Shown piece after piece: positions 49,302 to 60,954 of a stretch of DNA of 64,000 nt. Each line of letters starts with the position of its first letter. Position 1 is the first letter of the stretch. A program made the translations under genes and the position numbers. The stretch covers positions 25,194 through 89,193 of the forward strand of contig WTGH01000029.1 of the NCBI GenBank assembly GCA_011523655.1. The letters run 5' to 3'. Origin of the DNA: Rhodospirillaceae bacterium (lineage in GTDB: Bacteria > Pseudomonadota > Alphaproteobacteria > Bin65). Under the pieces are notes generated by a model. That model was given only the letters and a program-made list of their open reading frames with translations, did not search any database and was not told where the DNA came from.

Positions 49302-49331
49302 AGCCGATTGTATTGCAAGGGCAAATCGGCT
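49302..49331. promoter_or_regulatory. Inverted repeat in the uraD-uraH divergent promoter region
   Basis: AGCCGATT (49302-49309) and AATCGGCT (49324-49331) are perfect 8-bp inverted arms separated by 14 bp, centred in the 103-bp gap between divergent uraD and uraH. It is a good candidate operator for a purine-catabolism regulator, though no regulator gene is in the window. Confidence 0.5.
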
Positions 49332-49367
49332 CTAGTTTCGGACCAAGCTTCAGGGAGACCCGCCCTT

Positions 49368-49721
49368 ATGGGCCGATTGACCACCCATGTTCTGGATACC
49401 AGCGCCGGCCGCCCCGGCGCCGGCATTGCGGTGACGCTGGACCGGCTGGAGCCCGGCGGGCCGGTGCGCCTCACCGAAACCGTCACCAACAGCGACGGCC
49501 GTTGCGATGCGCCATTGCTGGACGGCGACGCCTTCACAGCCGGCACTTATGAGTTGGCGTTCGCTGCCGGCGCCTATTTCCGGGCGCGCGGCGTGGCGCT
49601 GGCCGATCCGGCGTTTCTGGACGCGGTGATTATCCGGTTCGGCATTGCGGCGCCGGACGAACACTATCATGTGCCATTGCTGATTTCGCCCTACGGCTAT
49701 TCCACCTATCGCGGAAGCTGA
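49368..49721 (+). CDS. uraH: 5-hydroxyisourate hydrolase (transthyretin-like)
   Basis: A 117-residue 5-hydroxyisourate hydrolase, converting HIU to OHCU. It begins [16 protein letters not shown], with the catalytic His in TTHVLD, has a second catalytic His in [17 protein letters not shown], and ends with the invariant YRGS tetrapeptide. A GGGAG ribosome site (49353-49357) supports ATG 49368 over upstream codons. It is followed 5 bp later by xdhA. Confidence 0.96.
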   Translation: MGRLTTHVLDTSAGRPGAGIAVTLDRLEPGGPVRLTETVTNSDGRCDAPLLDGDAFTAGTYELAFAAGAYFRARGVALADPAFLDAVIIRFGIAAPDEHYHVPLLISPYGYSTYRGS

Positions 49722-49726
49722 CGCCC

Positions 49727-51216
49727 ATGGCGCAGCCGATCACCTTCCTGCTGAACGGCGCGGTGGAGACGGTCTCGGACGTTCCGCCGACCACCACGCT
49801 GCTGCAGTTCCTGCGCCGCCACAAGGGGCTGACCGGCACGAAGGAAGGCTGCGCCGAGGGCGACTGCGGCGCCTGCACGATCGTGCTGGGCGATCCGGAA
49901 GGCGACGGCGCGCTTCGCGACACGCTGCGCCATCGGGCGGCGAACGCCTGCATCCTGTTCCTGCCGATGATGCACGGCCGCTCGGTGACGACCGTCGAAG
50001 GGATTGGCCGCGGCGCCGGACCGGCGCCGAACGCGGCCGAGCTTCATCCCGTGCCCCGGTCCTTTGTCGATTGCCACGCCTCCCAGTGCGGCTTCTGCAC
50101 CCCCGGTTTCGTGATGTCGGCCTATGCCGCCTGGCTCGAGAACGAACCGTTGGACAAGCGCAGCGTCGAAGACCTGCTGGCCGGCAACCTCTGCCGGTGC
50201 ACGGGCTATGGGCCGATCGTCGACGCAACGCTCGCGTTGAACGGCGTTCGCCCGACGGATGGGGAAGCCACCGCGACGGACAGCGCCCGGCGTCTCCAGG
50301 ATGCGGCGGATCGGGGCGCGCTTGCCTACGAACACGGCGGTCAGCGCTGGTACGGGCCGACCACGCTCGATGAATTGTCGGCGCTCTACGAAGCGAATCC
50401 CGACGCGACCATCGTCGCCGGCGCGACCGATGTCGGCCTGTGGGTGACCAAGCAGCACCGGCGGCTCGACACGGTGATCGACATCGGCCGGGTCCGGGCG
50501 CTGAACGAACTGACCGTGAGCGACGATACCCTGCGTATCGGCGCCGGTGTTACCTGCACCGACGCCTACGAAGCGATCGCCGAACGCTGGCCGGATTTCG
50601 GCGAACTGCTGCGCCGCTTCGGCGGACGCCAGGTCCGCAATGCCGGGACCATCGGCGGCAATATCGCCAACGGCTCGCCGATCGGTGACAGCCCGCCCGC
50701 CCTGATCGCCCTCGGCGCAACGCTGGTCCTGCGGAAGGGCGATACCCGGCGCCGCCTGCCGTTGGAAGCTTTCTTTCTCGACTACGGCAAGCAGGACCGG
50801 CAGCCGGGCGAGTTCGTCGAGGCCGTCGAGATTCCGCTCGATACCGGCCCGGAAGAACTGAAGTGCTACAAGATATCGAAGCGCTTCGATCAGGATATTT
50901 CTGCGCTTTGCGGCTGTTTCAACCTGCGCATCGAAGACGGCGCGGTCGTTCGGGCACGCATCGCCTATGGCGGCATGGCGGCGACGCCGAAGCGGGCGGT
51001 CGCGGTCGAGGCCGCATTGCTGGGCCGGCCGTGGACCGAACAAACCGTGGCGGCGGCGCTGCCGGCCTTCGCGGAGGATTTCACGCCGATCGACGATATG
51101 CGCGCCTCCGCCGGCTACCGGCTGCTGGCGGCGCAGAACCTGTTGCGGCGCTATTTCCACGAGAGCGGGCGCCCCTTGAGGGAAACCCGGCTGGCCGGCC
51201 GGGAGGCGGCCTTCGC

Positions 51217-51220
<4 letters not shown>
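49727..51220 (+). CDS. xdhA: Xanthine dehydrogenase small subunit (2Fe-2S, FAD)
   Basis: A 497-residue XdhA subunit. The plant-type [2Fe-2S] domain has [13 protein letters not shown] (Cys42, 47, 50) and Cys75. The second [2Fe-2S] domain has [10 protein letters not shown] and [12 protein letters not shown]. The CO-dehydrogenase-like FAD domain follows from ~residue 190 ([35 protein letters not shown]). It passes electrons from the molybdenum subunit to NAD+. Overlaps xdhB by 4 bp. Confidence 0.96.
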
Positions 51221-53594
<2,374 letters not shown>

Positions 53595-53598
<4 letters not shown>

Positions 53599-54629
53599 CC
53601 GCGGTCTGGCTCGATACCGTCCGCGAGCGGATCGGGGCCGGCGGCGGCCTGGTCTCGGTGATCGTCGCGACCGCCGAGGGCTCGGCGCCCCGGGAGCCCG
53701 GCGCCTGGATGCTGGTGGACGGCGACGGACAGTCCGGCACCATCGGCGGCGGCCGGCTCGAATGGGAGGCCACGCGGAGGGCCCGCGAAATTCTGGCCGC
53801 GCCGCGCGCGCTGTGGCTGCGGGACCTGCGCGATTATCCCCTGGGGCCGGACCTGGAGCAGTGCTGCGGCGGTTTCGTACGGCTGCTCTACGAACGGATC
53901 GGCGCGGCGGAACTTGCGCAAATTCCGGCGCCGGCGCCGGCCGGCAGCATCGTCCTGCATCCGGTATCGAGCGGTTCGCCCGTCGAGATCGTTGCCGACC
54001 GGCGGGCGGCGAAGTCCTTGCCTTTCCCGGCCGCGAAACCCGCCGCGGAGATCCTGTCGGGCCAGGCGCCCCGCGCGACCGTGCTGACCCCGTCCGAGAA
54101 AGACCGCTGGCTGCTCCATCCCGTCAAGCCGGCGGGGAAGCCGCTTTTCCTGTATGGCGCCGGCCATGTCGGCCGCGCCATCGTACGGGCGCTGGAGGGG
54201 CTGCCCTTCGCCGTCACCTGGGTGGACACGGACGACGCGCGCTTTCCGCCGGACGTTCCGGCCGGGGTCCGGCGCCTGGTGTCGCGCGAGCCGGCCGAAA
54301 TCGCCGCGGCGGCGCCGGACGATGCGTTCCATCTGGTCCTGACCTATTCGCACGCAATGGACCACGACATCTGCCACGCGCTGCTCGCCGAAAACCGCTT
54401 CGGCTTCGCCGGGCTGATCGGCTCAGAGACCAAGCGGGCGCGCTTCTTCAAACGATTCCGCGACGCGGGAATCGCCGAGCCGGCGCTGGCCCGGTTGACC
54501 TGCCCCATCGGCATTTCCGGCATTCCGGGCAAAGACCCTGCGACCATTGCCGTCACGGTCGCCGCACAGCTTCTGCATCGACTCGTCTCGGCGGACGCCG
54601 TAAGCGGGGCGGATGAACGGCGTGCCTGA
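53595..54629 (+). CDS. xdhC: Xanthine dehydrogenase accessory factor
   Basis: A 344-residue XdhC, the chaperone that binds molybdenum cofactor, promotes its sulfuration and inserts it into XdhB. The N-terminal domain has ATAEGSAPREPGAWMLV and IGGGRLEW, the mid region LEQCCGGFV, and the C-terminal Rossmann-like domain LYGAGHVGRAIVRAL and IGISGIPGKDPATIAV. It starts at GTG 53595 overlapping xdhB by 4 bp, and its end overlaps the transporter ATPase by 17 bp. Confidence 0.95.
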
Positions 54630-56166
54630 GCCTCTTCTCCAACTCGACGGCATCACCAGAGCGTTTCCCGGCGTCCTGGCGAACGACGCCATTTCGTTCA
54701 GCGTGAGCGAAGGCGAAATCCATGCGCTGCTCGGCGAAAACGGCGCCGGCAAATCGACCCTGGTGAAGATCATCTACGGTGTGCTGCGTCCCGACGCCGG
54801 CGCCATGACCTTGCGCGGCAAGCCCTTTGCCCCGCACCGTCCGTCGGAGGCGCGGGGCGAAGGCATCGGGATGATCTTTCAGCATTTTTCGCTGTTCGAG
54901 GCATTGACGGTCGCCGAGAACATCGCGCTCGGCATGGCGCCGGAGCTGGCGAAGGGCGACTTGCGCGGCAGGATCGTCGAGGTTTCGACCCGCTACGGCC
55001 TTCGGCTCGACCCGGATCTCATGGTCGGCGACCTTTCGGTCGGCCAGCGCCAGCGCGTCGAGATCGTGCGCTGCCTGCTGCAGAACCCGCGCCTCATCAT
55101 CATGGACGAGCCGACCTCCGTCCTGACGCCGCAGGAAGTCGAGGTCCTGTTCGAAACCCTGCGCCGGCTCGCCGGAGAGGGCTGTTCGATCCTCTACATC
55201 TCGCACAAGCTGGAGGAAATCCGCGCCCTGTGCGACCACGCCACCATCCTGCGCGGCGGCAAGGTCGTCGCGACCTGCACGCCGGGCGAGGAAACCGCCC
55301 GCAGTCTGGCCGAGATGATGCTCGGCGAGACGCTCAGCGCGCCGGCGGCCGAGCGCCGCCCGCCCGGCGATACACGGCTCAGACTGAACAACCTGTCGGT
55401 GGCATCGGACACGCCATTCGGCACGGACCTGGACGACATTGCGCTGGAGGTGCGGGCGGGCGAAATCGTCGGCATCGCCGGTGTGGCCGGCAACGGACAG
55501 ACCCTGCTGATGTCGGCCCTGATCGGCGAAACGCTCGGCGGGCGGCCCGACGCGATCGAGCTGGACGGACGGCCGATCGGCCACCTCCCGCCGCACGGCC
55601 GGCGCAAGGCGGGCATCTGTTTCGTGCCGGAGGAACGGCTGGGCCACGCTGCCGTACCGGACATGTCGCTGACCGAAAACGTCATTCTGTCCGCCCGGGT
55701 GCGCAAGGACTTGGCGCGCAACAGTTTTCTCAATCTGCCGCGCGCCGCCCGCTATGCCGGCGATGTCGTCGCGCGCTTCGGCGTCAAGACGGCCGGCATC
55801 GACCATGCCGCGCGCAGCCTGTCCGGCGGCAATCTGCAGAAATTCGTCGTCGGCCGGGAGATCATGCAGGAGCCGGGCGTGCTGGTCGCCTCGCAGCCGA
55901 CCTGGGGGGTCGATGCCGGCGCCGCCGCCTTCATCCAGGAGGCGCTGATCCAGCTTGCCCGCGGCGGGGCGGCGGTCCTCGTCATTTCCCAGGACCTCGA
56001 CGAACTGTTCGCGATCAGCGACCGCATCGCCGTGATCGCCAACGGCCGCCTGTCGACGGCCGACCCGGTCGACGACCTGACGATCGAGCAGATCGGACTG
56101 CGCATGGGCGGACAGCCGCGCGGCCGGACAGATGCAGCGGGATCGGCGGAGCCGGCCCATGCTTAG
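54613..56166 (+). CDS. BMP-type nucleoside/purine ABC importer, double ATPase
   Basis: A 517-residue fused double ABC ATPase of the RbsA/YufO class. The first half has Walker A GENGAGKST (41-49), signature LSVGQRQRVEI and Walker B LIIMDEPTS. The second half has a degenerate Walker A region (GVAGNGQTLL) and signature LSGGNLQK. Such proteins energise BMP-family importers of nucleosides and purines. It overlaps both xdhC and the first permease gene, tying purine uptake to xanthine oxidation. Confidence 0.92.
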   Translation: MNGVPEPLLQLDGITRAFPGVLANDAISFSVSEGEIHALLGENGAGKSTLVKIIYGVLRPDAGAMTLRGKPFAPHRPSEARGEGIGMIFQHFSLFEALTVAENIALGMAPELAKGDLRGRIVEVSTRYGLRLDPDLMVGDLSVGQRQRVEIVRCLLQNPRLIIMDEPTSVLTPQEVEVLFETLRRLAGEGCSILYISHKLEEIRALCDHATILRGGKVVATCTPGEETARSLAEMMLGETLSAPAAERRPPGDTRLRLNNLSVASDTPFGTDLDDIALEVRAGEIVGIAGVAGNGQTLLMSALIGETLGGRPDAIELDGRPIGHLPPHGRRKAGICFVPEERLGHAAVPDMSLTENVILSARVRKDLARNSFLNLPRAARYAGDVVARFGVKTAGIDHAARSLSGGNLQKFVVGREIMQEPGVLVASQPTWGVDAGAAAFIQEALIQLARGGAAVLVISQDLDELFAISDRIAVIANGRLSTADPVDDLTIEQIGLRMGGQPRGRTDAAGSAEPAHA

Positions 56167-57229
56167 GCTGGAGCCGCGGCGCGAACCTTCGAGAGCGATG
56201 CAGGTGCTGACGCCGGTCTTTGCCGTCGTCCTGACCATCCTGGCCGGCCTCGTCCTGTTCGCCATCCTCGGCAAGGACCCGTTCCGGGCAATCTGGCTGA
56301 TTTTCTTCGAGCCGCTGACCCAGACCTATGCGCTGGCCGAACTCACGGTGAAGGCGACGCCGCTGATCCTGATCGGCGCCGGGCTGGCGATGGGCTTCCG
56401 GGCCGGCGTGTGGAATATCGGCGCCGAAGGCCAGTTCGTCATCGGCGCGCTGGCCAGCGGCAGCGTCGCCCTGGCGCTGCACGAAACGGCCGGTCTCTGG
56501 ATCATGCCGCTGATGTGCATCGCCGGCATGCTGGGCGGCATGGCCTGGGCGGCAATCCCGGCCTTCCTGCGCACCCGGTTCAACGCCAACGAAATCCTGA
56601 CCAGCCTGATGCTGGTCTACGTCGCGATCCTGCTGTTGAGCGCGCTGGTGCACGGGCCGTTGCGCGATCCGGAAGGGCTGAATTTCCCGGAGAGCCGCCT
56701 GTTCAGCGAGTCGATGATCCTGCCGGTCCTGATCGAGGGCACGCGCGCCAATGTCGGCTTCATCCTGGCATTGCTGGCCGTCGCCGTCGCCTGGCTGTTC
56801 ATGGAACGGCACCTGTTGGGCTTCCAGATCAAGGTGCAGGGCCAGGCGCCGCTGGCGGCGCGCTTCGCCGGCTATTCGGAAAAGCGCATCGTCTGGATTT
56901 GCCTGCTGACCTCGGGCGCACTCGCCGGTCTGGCCGGCACGACCGAGGCGGCCGGGCCGGTCGGGCAACTCGTGCCGGCATTGCCGATCGGCTACGGCTT
57001 CACCGCGATCATCGTGGCGTTTCTCGGCCGCCTGCATCCGTTCGGAATCCTGCTCGGCGGCCTCCTGATGGCGCTCACCTACATCGGCGGCGAGGCGGCG
57101 CAGATCGCCATGAGCCTGCCGAGCGCGACGACGCGGGTGTTCCAGGGCATGCTGCTGTTCTTCCTGCTGGCGATGGACGTGCTGGTCGGCTCCCGGGTGC
57201 GCTGGATCCCGCGCACGGTTCACGGGTGA
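56159..57229 (+). CDS. BMP-type ABC importer permease 1 (YufP-like)
   Basis: A 356-residue inner-membrane permease with about eight to ten hydrophobic segments, preceded by a basic N-terminus. The segment GFRAGVWNIGAEGQFVIGAL is the family's conserved cytoplasmic loop. ATG 56159 overlaps the ATPase gene by 8 bp. It would form a heterodimer with the next gene's product. Confidence 0.92.
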   Translation: MLRLEPRREPSRAMQVLTPVFAVVLTILAGLVLFAILGKDPFRAIWLIFFEPLTQTYALAELTVKATPLILIGAGLAMGFRAGVWNIGAEGQFVIGALASGSVALALHETAGLWIMPLMCIAGMLGGMAWAAIPAFLRTRFNANEILTSLMLVYVAILLLSALVHGPLRDPEGLNFPESRLFSESMILPVLIEGTRANVGFILALLAVAVAWLFMERHLLGFQIKVQGQAPLAARFAGYSEKRIVWICLLTSGALAGLAGTTEAAGPVGQLVPALPIGYGFTAIIVAFLGRLHPFGILLGGLLMALTYIGGEAAQIAMSLPSATTRVFQGMLLFFLLAMDVLVGSRVRWIPRTVHG

Positions 57230-57236
57230 GGGCGGC

Positions 57237-58157
57237 ATGGAACTGGTCGTCAACATCCTGCTCGGCATCATCATTGCCGCGACGCCGCTGGTGTTCGCCG
57301 CGATCGGCGAGCTGGTGGTCGAGAAGTCCGGCGTGTTGAACCTCGGCGTCGAGGGCATGATGATCGTCGGCGCGATCGCCGGCTTCTCGGTGACGATCGA
57401 AAGCGGAAACTATCTTGCCGGCGTCCTCGCGGCGCTCGCCGCCGGCGCGATGATGGCGCTGCTGTTCGGTTTCCTCACCCAGACCCTGTTCGCCAACCAG
57501 GTCGCGACCGGGCTGGCGCTCACCATGTTCGGCCTCGGCCTCGCCGCCCTTTGGGGGCAGGATTATTCGGGCAAGGCCGCCGGCAATTTCCCGCGGCTCG
57601 ACCTGCCGGTGCTGAGCGACCTGCCGCTGATCGGCAAGTTGCTGTTCGGCCAGGATTATCTCGTCTACCTCTCGATCCTGCTTGTCGTCGGCGTCTCCTG
57701 GTTTTTCCGCAAGACGCGCGGCGGGCTGATTATCCGCGCGATCGGGGAAAACCACGACGCCGCCCACGCCATCGGCTATCCGGTGGTGTTCTACCGCTAT
57801 CTCGCCCTGCTGTTCGGCGGCGCCTGCGCAGGTCTGGGCGGGGCCTATCTGTCTGTGGTACAAACGCCGTTCTGGGCGGAGGGGATGACCGCCGGGCGCG
57901 GCTGGATCGCGCTGGCGCTTGTCGTCTTCGCCGCATGGCGACCGGGCCGGGCCCTGCTCGGCGCGTATCTGTTCGGCGGGATCACGATTCTGCAGCTGCA
58001 CAGCCAGGGTTTCGGGGTCGAGGTGGAAGCGCAGTATCTATCGATGCTCCCCTATCTGGCGACCATCGCGGTCCTCGTGATCATTTCCAGCGACCGGCTG
58101 AAGGTGAAGTTGAATGCACCCGCCTGCCTGACCCAGCCCTTCCGCGCGGCGACCTGA
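57237..58157 (+). CDS. BMP-type ABC importer permease 2 (YufQ-like)
   Basis: A 306-residue permease of about nine hydrophobic segments. The conserved GELVVEKSGVLNLGVEGMMIVGAIAGF segment near the N-terminus is diagnostic of YufQ/NupQ-type permeases. It starts 7 bp after the first permease gene and precedes the binding protein by 51 bp. Confidence 0.92.
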   Translation: MELVVNILLGIIIAATPLVFAAIGELVVEKSGVLNLGVEGMMIVGAIAGFSVTIESGNYLAGVLAALAAGAMMALLFGFLTQTLFANQVATGLALTMFGLGLAALWGQDYSGKAAGNFPRLDLPVLSDLPLIGKLLFGQDYLVYLSILLVVGVSWFFRKTRGGLIIRAIGENHDAAHAIGYPVVFYRYLALLFGGACAGLGGAYLSVVQTPFWAEGMTAGRGWIALALVVFAAWRPGRALLGAYLFGGITILQLHSQGFGVEVEAQYLSMLPYLATIAVLVIISSDRLKVKLNAPACLTQPFRAAT

Positions 58158-58208
58158 GCCGCCGATCCGCAACCTCAAACGTTTCAACCAGATAAAGGGA
58201 GGCTCCCG

Positions 58209-59294
58209 ATGAGGTATCAATCGTTCACCAGGCTCGCCGTGGCCGCTTTGGCTGCCGCTGCGTTCGTTGCAGCGCCGGCCGCCGTCCAGGCCAAGAAAAT
58301 GAAGGTCGGTTTCGTCTATGTCGGCCCGATCGGCGATCACGGCTGGAGCTACCAGCACCATCAGGGCCTGCTGGCGGTGAAAAAGGCCTTCGGCGACAAG
58401 GTGGAAACCACCCATGTCGAGAACGTGCCCGAGGGCCCGGACGCCGAGCGCGTGACCCGCCAGCTCGCCCAGCAGGGCCACAGTATCATCTTCACGACCT
58501 CCTTCGGTTTCATGAACCCGACCATCAAGGTCGCCAAACAGTTCCCGAAGGTCAAATTCGAACACTGTTCCGGCTTCAAGCGGGCGAAGAATGTCGCGAC
58601 CTACAACATCCGCTACTACGAAGGCCGCTACGTCAACGGCGTGATCGCCGGCAAGATGACCAAGTCGAACACGATCGGCTACATCGCCTCCTTCCCGATT
58701 CCGGAAGTCGTGAGGGGTATCAACGCCGCCTACCTCGGTGCAAAGTCGGTCAACCCGAACGTCAAGTTCAAGATCGTCTGGGTCAGCACCTGGTTCGATC
58801 CCGGCAAGGAAGCCGACGCCGCCAAGGCGCTGGCCGACCAGGGCGCCGACGTGATCTTCCAGCACACGGATTCGCCGGCCGCCATGAAGCTGGCCGAACA
58901 GCGTGGCATCAACGCCATCGGCCAGGCCTCGAACATGAAGGCCTTCGGGCCCAAGGCCCAATTGGCTGCCGCGGTCAACAACTGGGGCCCGTACGTTGTC
59001 GCGCGGGTCAAGGCGGTGATGGACGGCACCTGGAAGTCGACCGACACCTGGGGCGGCATCGGGGCCGGCATGCTGAACATCGCCAGCGTGCACGAGCGTA
59101 TCCCGGCCGACGTCCGGAAACAGGCCGCAAAGGTCCAGGCCGACATCGCCAGCGGCAAGTTCCATCCCTTCACCGGGCCGCTGAACAAGCAGGACGGCAA
59201 GCCGTTCCTGAAAGCCGGAGAGAAGGCGTCCGACGGCTTGCTCGCCGGCATGAATTTCTACGTCCAGGGCGTCGAGGGCTCGTTGCCGAAATAA
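58209..59294 (+). CDS. BMP-family periplasmic substrate-binding protein
   Basis: A 361-residue BMP/PnrA-family binding protein with a Sec signal peptide (cleavage likely after VQA, residue ~27) and no lipobox Cys, so soluble in the periplasm. The opening KVGFVYVGPIGDHGWSYQHHQG is the family's ligand-pocket loop; TTSFGFMNPTIKVAKQFP follows. Genomic linkage to xdhABC suggests it binds a purine base, nucleoside or urate. A strong GGAGG-like site (58197-58202) precedes ATG 58209. Last gene of the operon, followed by a clear terminator. Confidence 0.93.
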   Translation: MRYQSFTRLAVAALAAAAFVAAPAAVQAKKMKVGFVYVGPIGDHGWSYQHHQGLLAVKKAFGDKVETTHVENVPEGPDAERVTRQLAQQGHSIIFTTSFGFMNPTIKVAKQFPKVKFEHCSGFKRAKNVATYNIRYYEGRYVNGVIAGKMTKSNTIGYIASFPIPEVVRGINAAYLGAKSVNPNVKFKIVWVSTWFDPGKEADAAKALADQGADVIFQHTDSPAAMKLAEQRGINAIGQASNMKAFGPKAQLAAAVNNWGPYVVARVKAVMDGTWKSTDTWGGIGAGMLNIASVHERIPADVRKQAAKVQADIASGKFHPFTGPLNKQDGKPFLKAGEKASDGLLAGMNFYVQGVEGSLPK

Positions 59295-59320
59295 GCGTCC
59301 CGCTCCCGAGCGACACGAGA

Positions 59321-59354
59321 AGGGCCCGGCTCACCGCCGGGCCCTTTTCTTTCT
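59321..59354 (+). terminator. Rho-independent terminator after the purine operon
   Basis: A perfect 10-bp stem AAGGGCCCGG (59321-59330) / CCGGGCCCTT (59338-59347) with a 7-nt loop is followed by TTTTCTTTCT-like sequence. It lies between the convergent binding-protein and RES-toxin genes. Confidence 0.9.
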
Positions 59355-59860
59355 CAGGAAAGAAGCCGTCTGTCGTCGTCGATGAGCGACAGCCGGTCGC
59401 TTCCGCCGGTATTCCAATGCCAGAGCACCGCATTGAGGTGATCGGGCGTCGTGCCCGGCGCGAAACTGCGAACGAGCAGGCCGGCATAGCCGTCTTCGGC
59501 AAGCTGCGCTGCGAACTCCTGAGTCGGCACTTTTTCCCCGTCGGTCATCTTGCGCCGCCAGTCCGGATCGGCCAAGGCGTCGGCTGTCATCGACCACCCA
59601 GCCAGGGCGGCTCCATCGCGCGTATCGAATATCGGAGAGATATCGGCGTCGTAGGCCAGCAGCAGCGTGGGCTGGAGGTGTCCGACCTGATTAGCTTCGC
59701 GGATCGCCGTCTCGGGCGAAAGGGCGGTATAGAGGGCTGCCGTTCCCTTCCGGTTGAACCGCCCGCCATACAATTCCGCCCCGCGGCCCGACAGCGGCTC
59801 GCCGGCGAAAACGGGGTTGAGTGCGCGATACAGGAGGCCGCGGTGGCGATATTCCGTCAC
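59354..59860 (-). CDS. RES-domain toxin (NAD-degrading type)
   Basis: A 168-residue RES-domain protein named for conserved Arg, Glu and Ser. RALNPVFAGEPLSGRGAELYGGRFNRKGTAALYTALSPETAIRE is the family core, with the Arg, the GGRFN loop, the Tyr and the Glu. RES toxins of RES-Xre systems deplete NAD+ and resemble ADP-ribosyltransferases. The gene follows its antitoxin with a 4-bp overlap, the standard antitoxin-first order for this type. Confidence 0.9.
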   Translation of the reverse strand: MTEYRHRGLLYRALNPVFAGEPLSGRGAELYGGRFNRKGTAALYTALSPETAIREANQVGHLQPTLLLAYDADISPIFDTRDGAALAGWSMTADALADPDWRRKMTDGEKVPTQEFAAQLAEDGYAGLLVRSFAPGTTPDHLNAVLWHWNTGGSDRLSLIDDDRRLLS

Positions 59861-60207
59861 GCGTAGACGCCGGCGTCGACGGCGTCGATATAGTCGAGAA
59901 CCCGGTCCGCCTGGCCGGCGCGGACGAGTTGCATGGCCGTCTGACCGCCGAAACCGGCCAGCGGTTCGGAACGGAACCAGGCGTAGGCGATCAGCGCCGA
60001 GCCGAAGCGCGGCTCGACCTTGTTGACGATTTCGACCATCTCGCGGAGGCGCCGCTGGGTCCTGGCCGAGGGAATTCGATCTTTACGCTGGACGGCATCC
60101 CGGCCGAGACCGACGGTACGCGCCAGTTCGTCGCTCGTGGTGCGCAGCGCCACCGCGATTTTCCTGGGCGCGAACAAACCGTTTTCCGCATATTGCGCGA
60201 GTGCCAT
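59857..60207 (-). CDS. Xre/MbcA/ParS-type antitoxin of RES-Xre system
   Basis: A 116-residue Xre-MbcA-ParS family antitoxin. The N-terminal half is an HTH (KIAVALRTTSDELARTVGLGRDAVQRKDR). The C-terminal half is the DUF2384-like toxin-binding domain (FGSALIAYAWFRSEPLAGFGGQTAMQLVRAGQADRVLDYIDAVDAG). ATG 60207 is chosen; a TTG at 60228 could add seven residues. The gene lies behind a recognisable promoter and a palindrome at 60218-60230, its probable operator. Confidence 0.88.
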   Translation of the reverse strand: MALAQYAENGLFAPRKIAVALRTTSDELARTVGLGRDAVQRKDRIPSARTQRRLREMVEIVNKVEPRFGSALIAYAWFRSEPLAGFGGQTAMQLVRAGQADRVLDYIDAVDAGVYA

Positions 60208-60217
60208 GACATTTCGG

Positions 60218-60267
60218 ATTTGCTGCAAATTCTAACGGAATATAGCGTCAAATTATGTGGAAAACAA
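60218..60267 (-). promoter_or_regulatory. RES-Xre operon promoter and palindrome
   Basis: On the minus strand, TTGTTT (60262-60267) and TATATT (60239-60244) form a -35/-10 pair with a 17-bp spacer. Just downstream lies the perfect 13-bp dyad ATTTGC-T-GCAAAT (60218-60230), ahead of the antitoxin ATG. Autoregulation by the Xre protein is inferred. Confidence 0.55.
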
Positions 60268-60306
60268 GGAATTTTCCCGTATGAATTGTAAACGATCCGG
60301 CCTCGG

Positions 60307-60954
60307 TCACCACTTCAGAACCGCCTGCGCAGCCGGCCTCTCCCGGTAGCGGGCATCCCAGGCGCGCAGGTTCGGGCGGTCGCCGAACAGGTCGGCGTCG
60401 ATGAAACGGAGGAACTGGAGCGAAGCCTGCATCGTGCAATCGGCGATGGCGGCGCGCGCTCCGGTCAGCAACGGGCGCCCGTCCTCCAGCGCCGCTTCGA
60501 GATAGTCGAGAGGCGCTTGAAGGCCCTTTTCGATCGCCGCCGCCGCCGCCGGATCGGGCGGCAGCCCGAGCGGCGACTTGGCGGCGTGGACGTAGTTCGA
60601 CATCGGCGCGGCGATGCGCAGATCGACGATGCGTTCCATATCGCGGGACCGCGCGCGGCGTTCGACATCCGCCTCGCGCAGTGCGCCGTCGGGAAACCGG
60701 TCTTCCAGATATTCGACGATGGCGAGCGATTCGACCAGGTGCGAACCGTCCTCGCGCTCCAGCACCGGCAATGTGCCGAACGGATTGCGCGCCAGGTGCT
60801 CGGGCTCCTTGTGGCGGCCCTTGAGCGTGTTCACCACGACCTGCTCGATCGGCAGTTCCGTCCCCGCCGCGGCGCGCTCCGCGATGTAGAGCATGACCTT
60901 GGTCGGGTTGGGCGCCAGCGGCACCATGTACAGCTTCATGGCCGGGTCGCTCAT
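60307..60954 (-). CDS. Glutathione S-transferase family protein
   Basis: A 215-residue GST. The thioredoxin-like N-terminal domain has LAPNPTKVMLYIAER, with Ser/Cys replaced by Asn-Pro-Thr at the usual catalytic position, LARNPFGTLPVLE (cis-Pro) and HLVESLAIVEYLEDRFP (Glu-Ser glutathione-gamma-Glu contact). The all-helical C-terminal domain follows from ~residue 90. ATG 60954 shares one base with the SDR stop, so the two genes are co-translated. The substrate is unknown; paired SDR-GST genes suggest an electrophile-detoxification or ether-cleavage step. Confidence 0.87.
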   Translation of the reverse strand: MSDPAMKLYMVPLAPNPTKVMLYIAERAAAGTELPIEQVVVNTLKGRHKEPEHLARNPFGTLPVLEREDGSHLVESLAIVEYLEDRFPDGALREADVERRARSRDMERIVDLRIAAPMSNYVHAAKSPLGLPPDPAAAAAIEKGLQAPLDYLEAALEDGRPLLTGARAAIADCTMQASLQFLRFIDADLFGDRPNLRAWDARYRERPAAQAVLKW

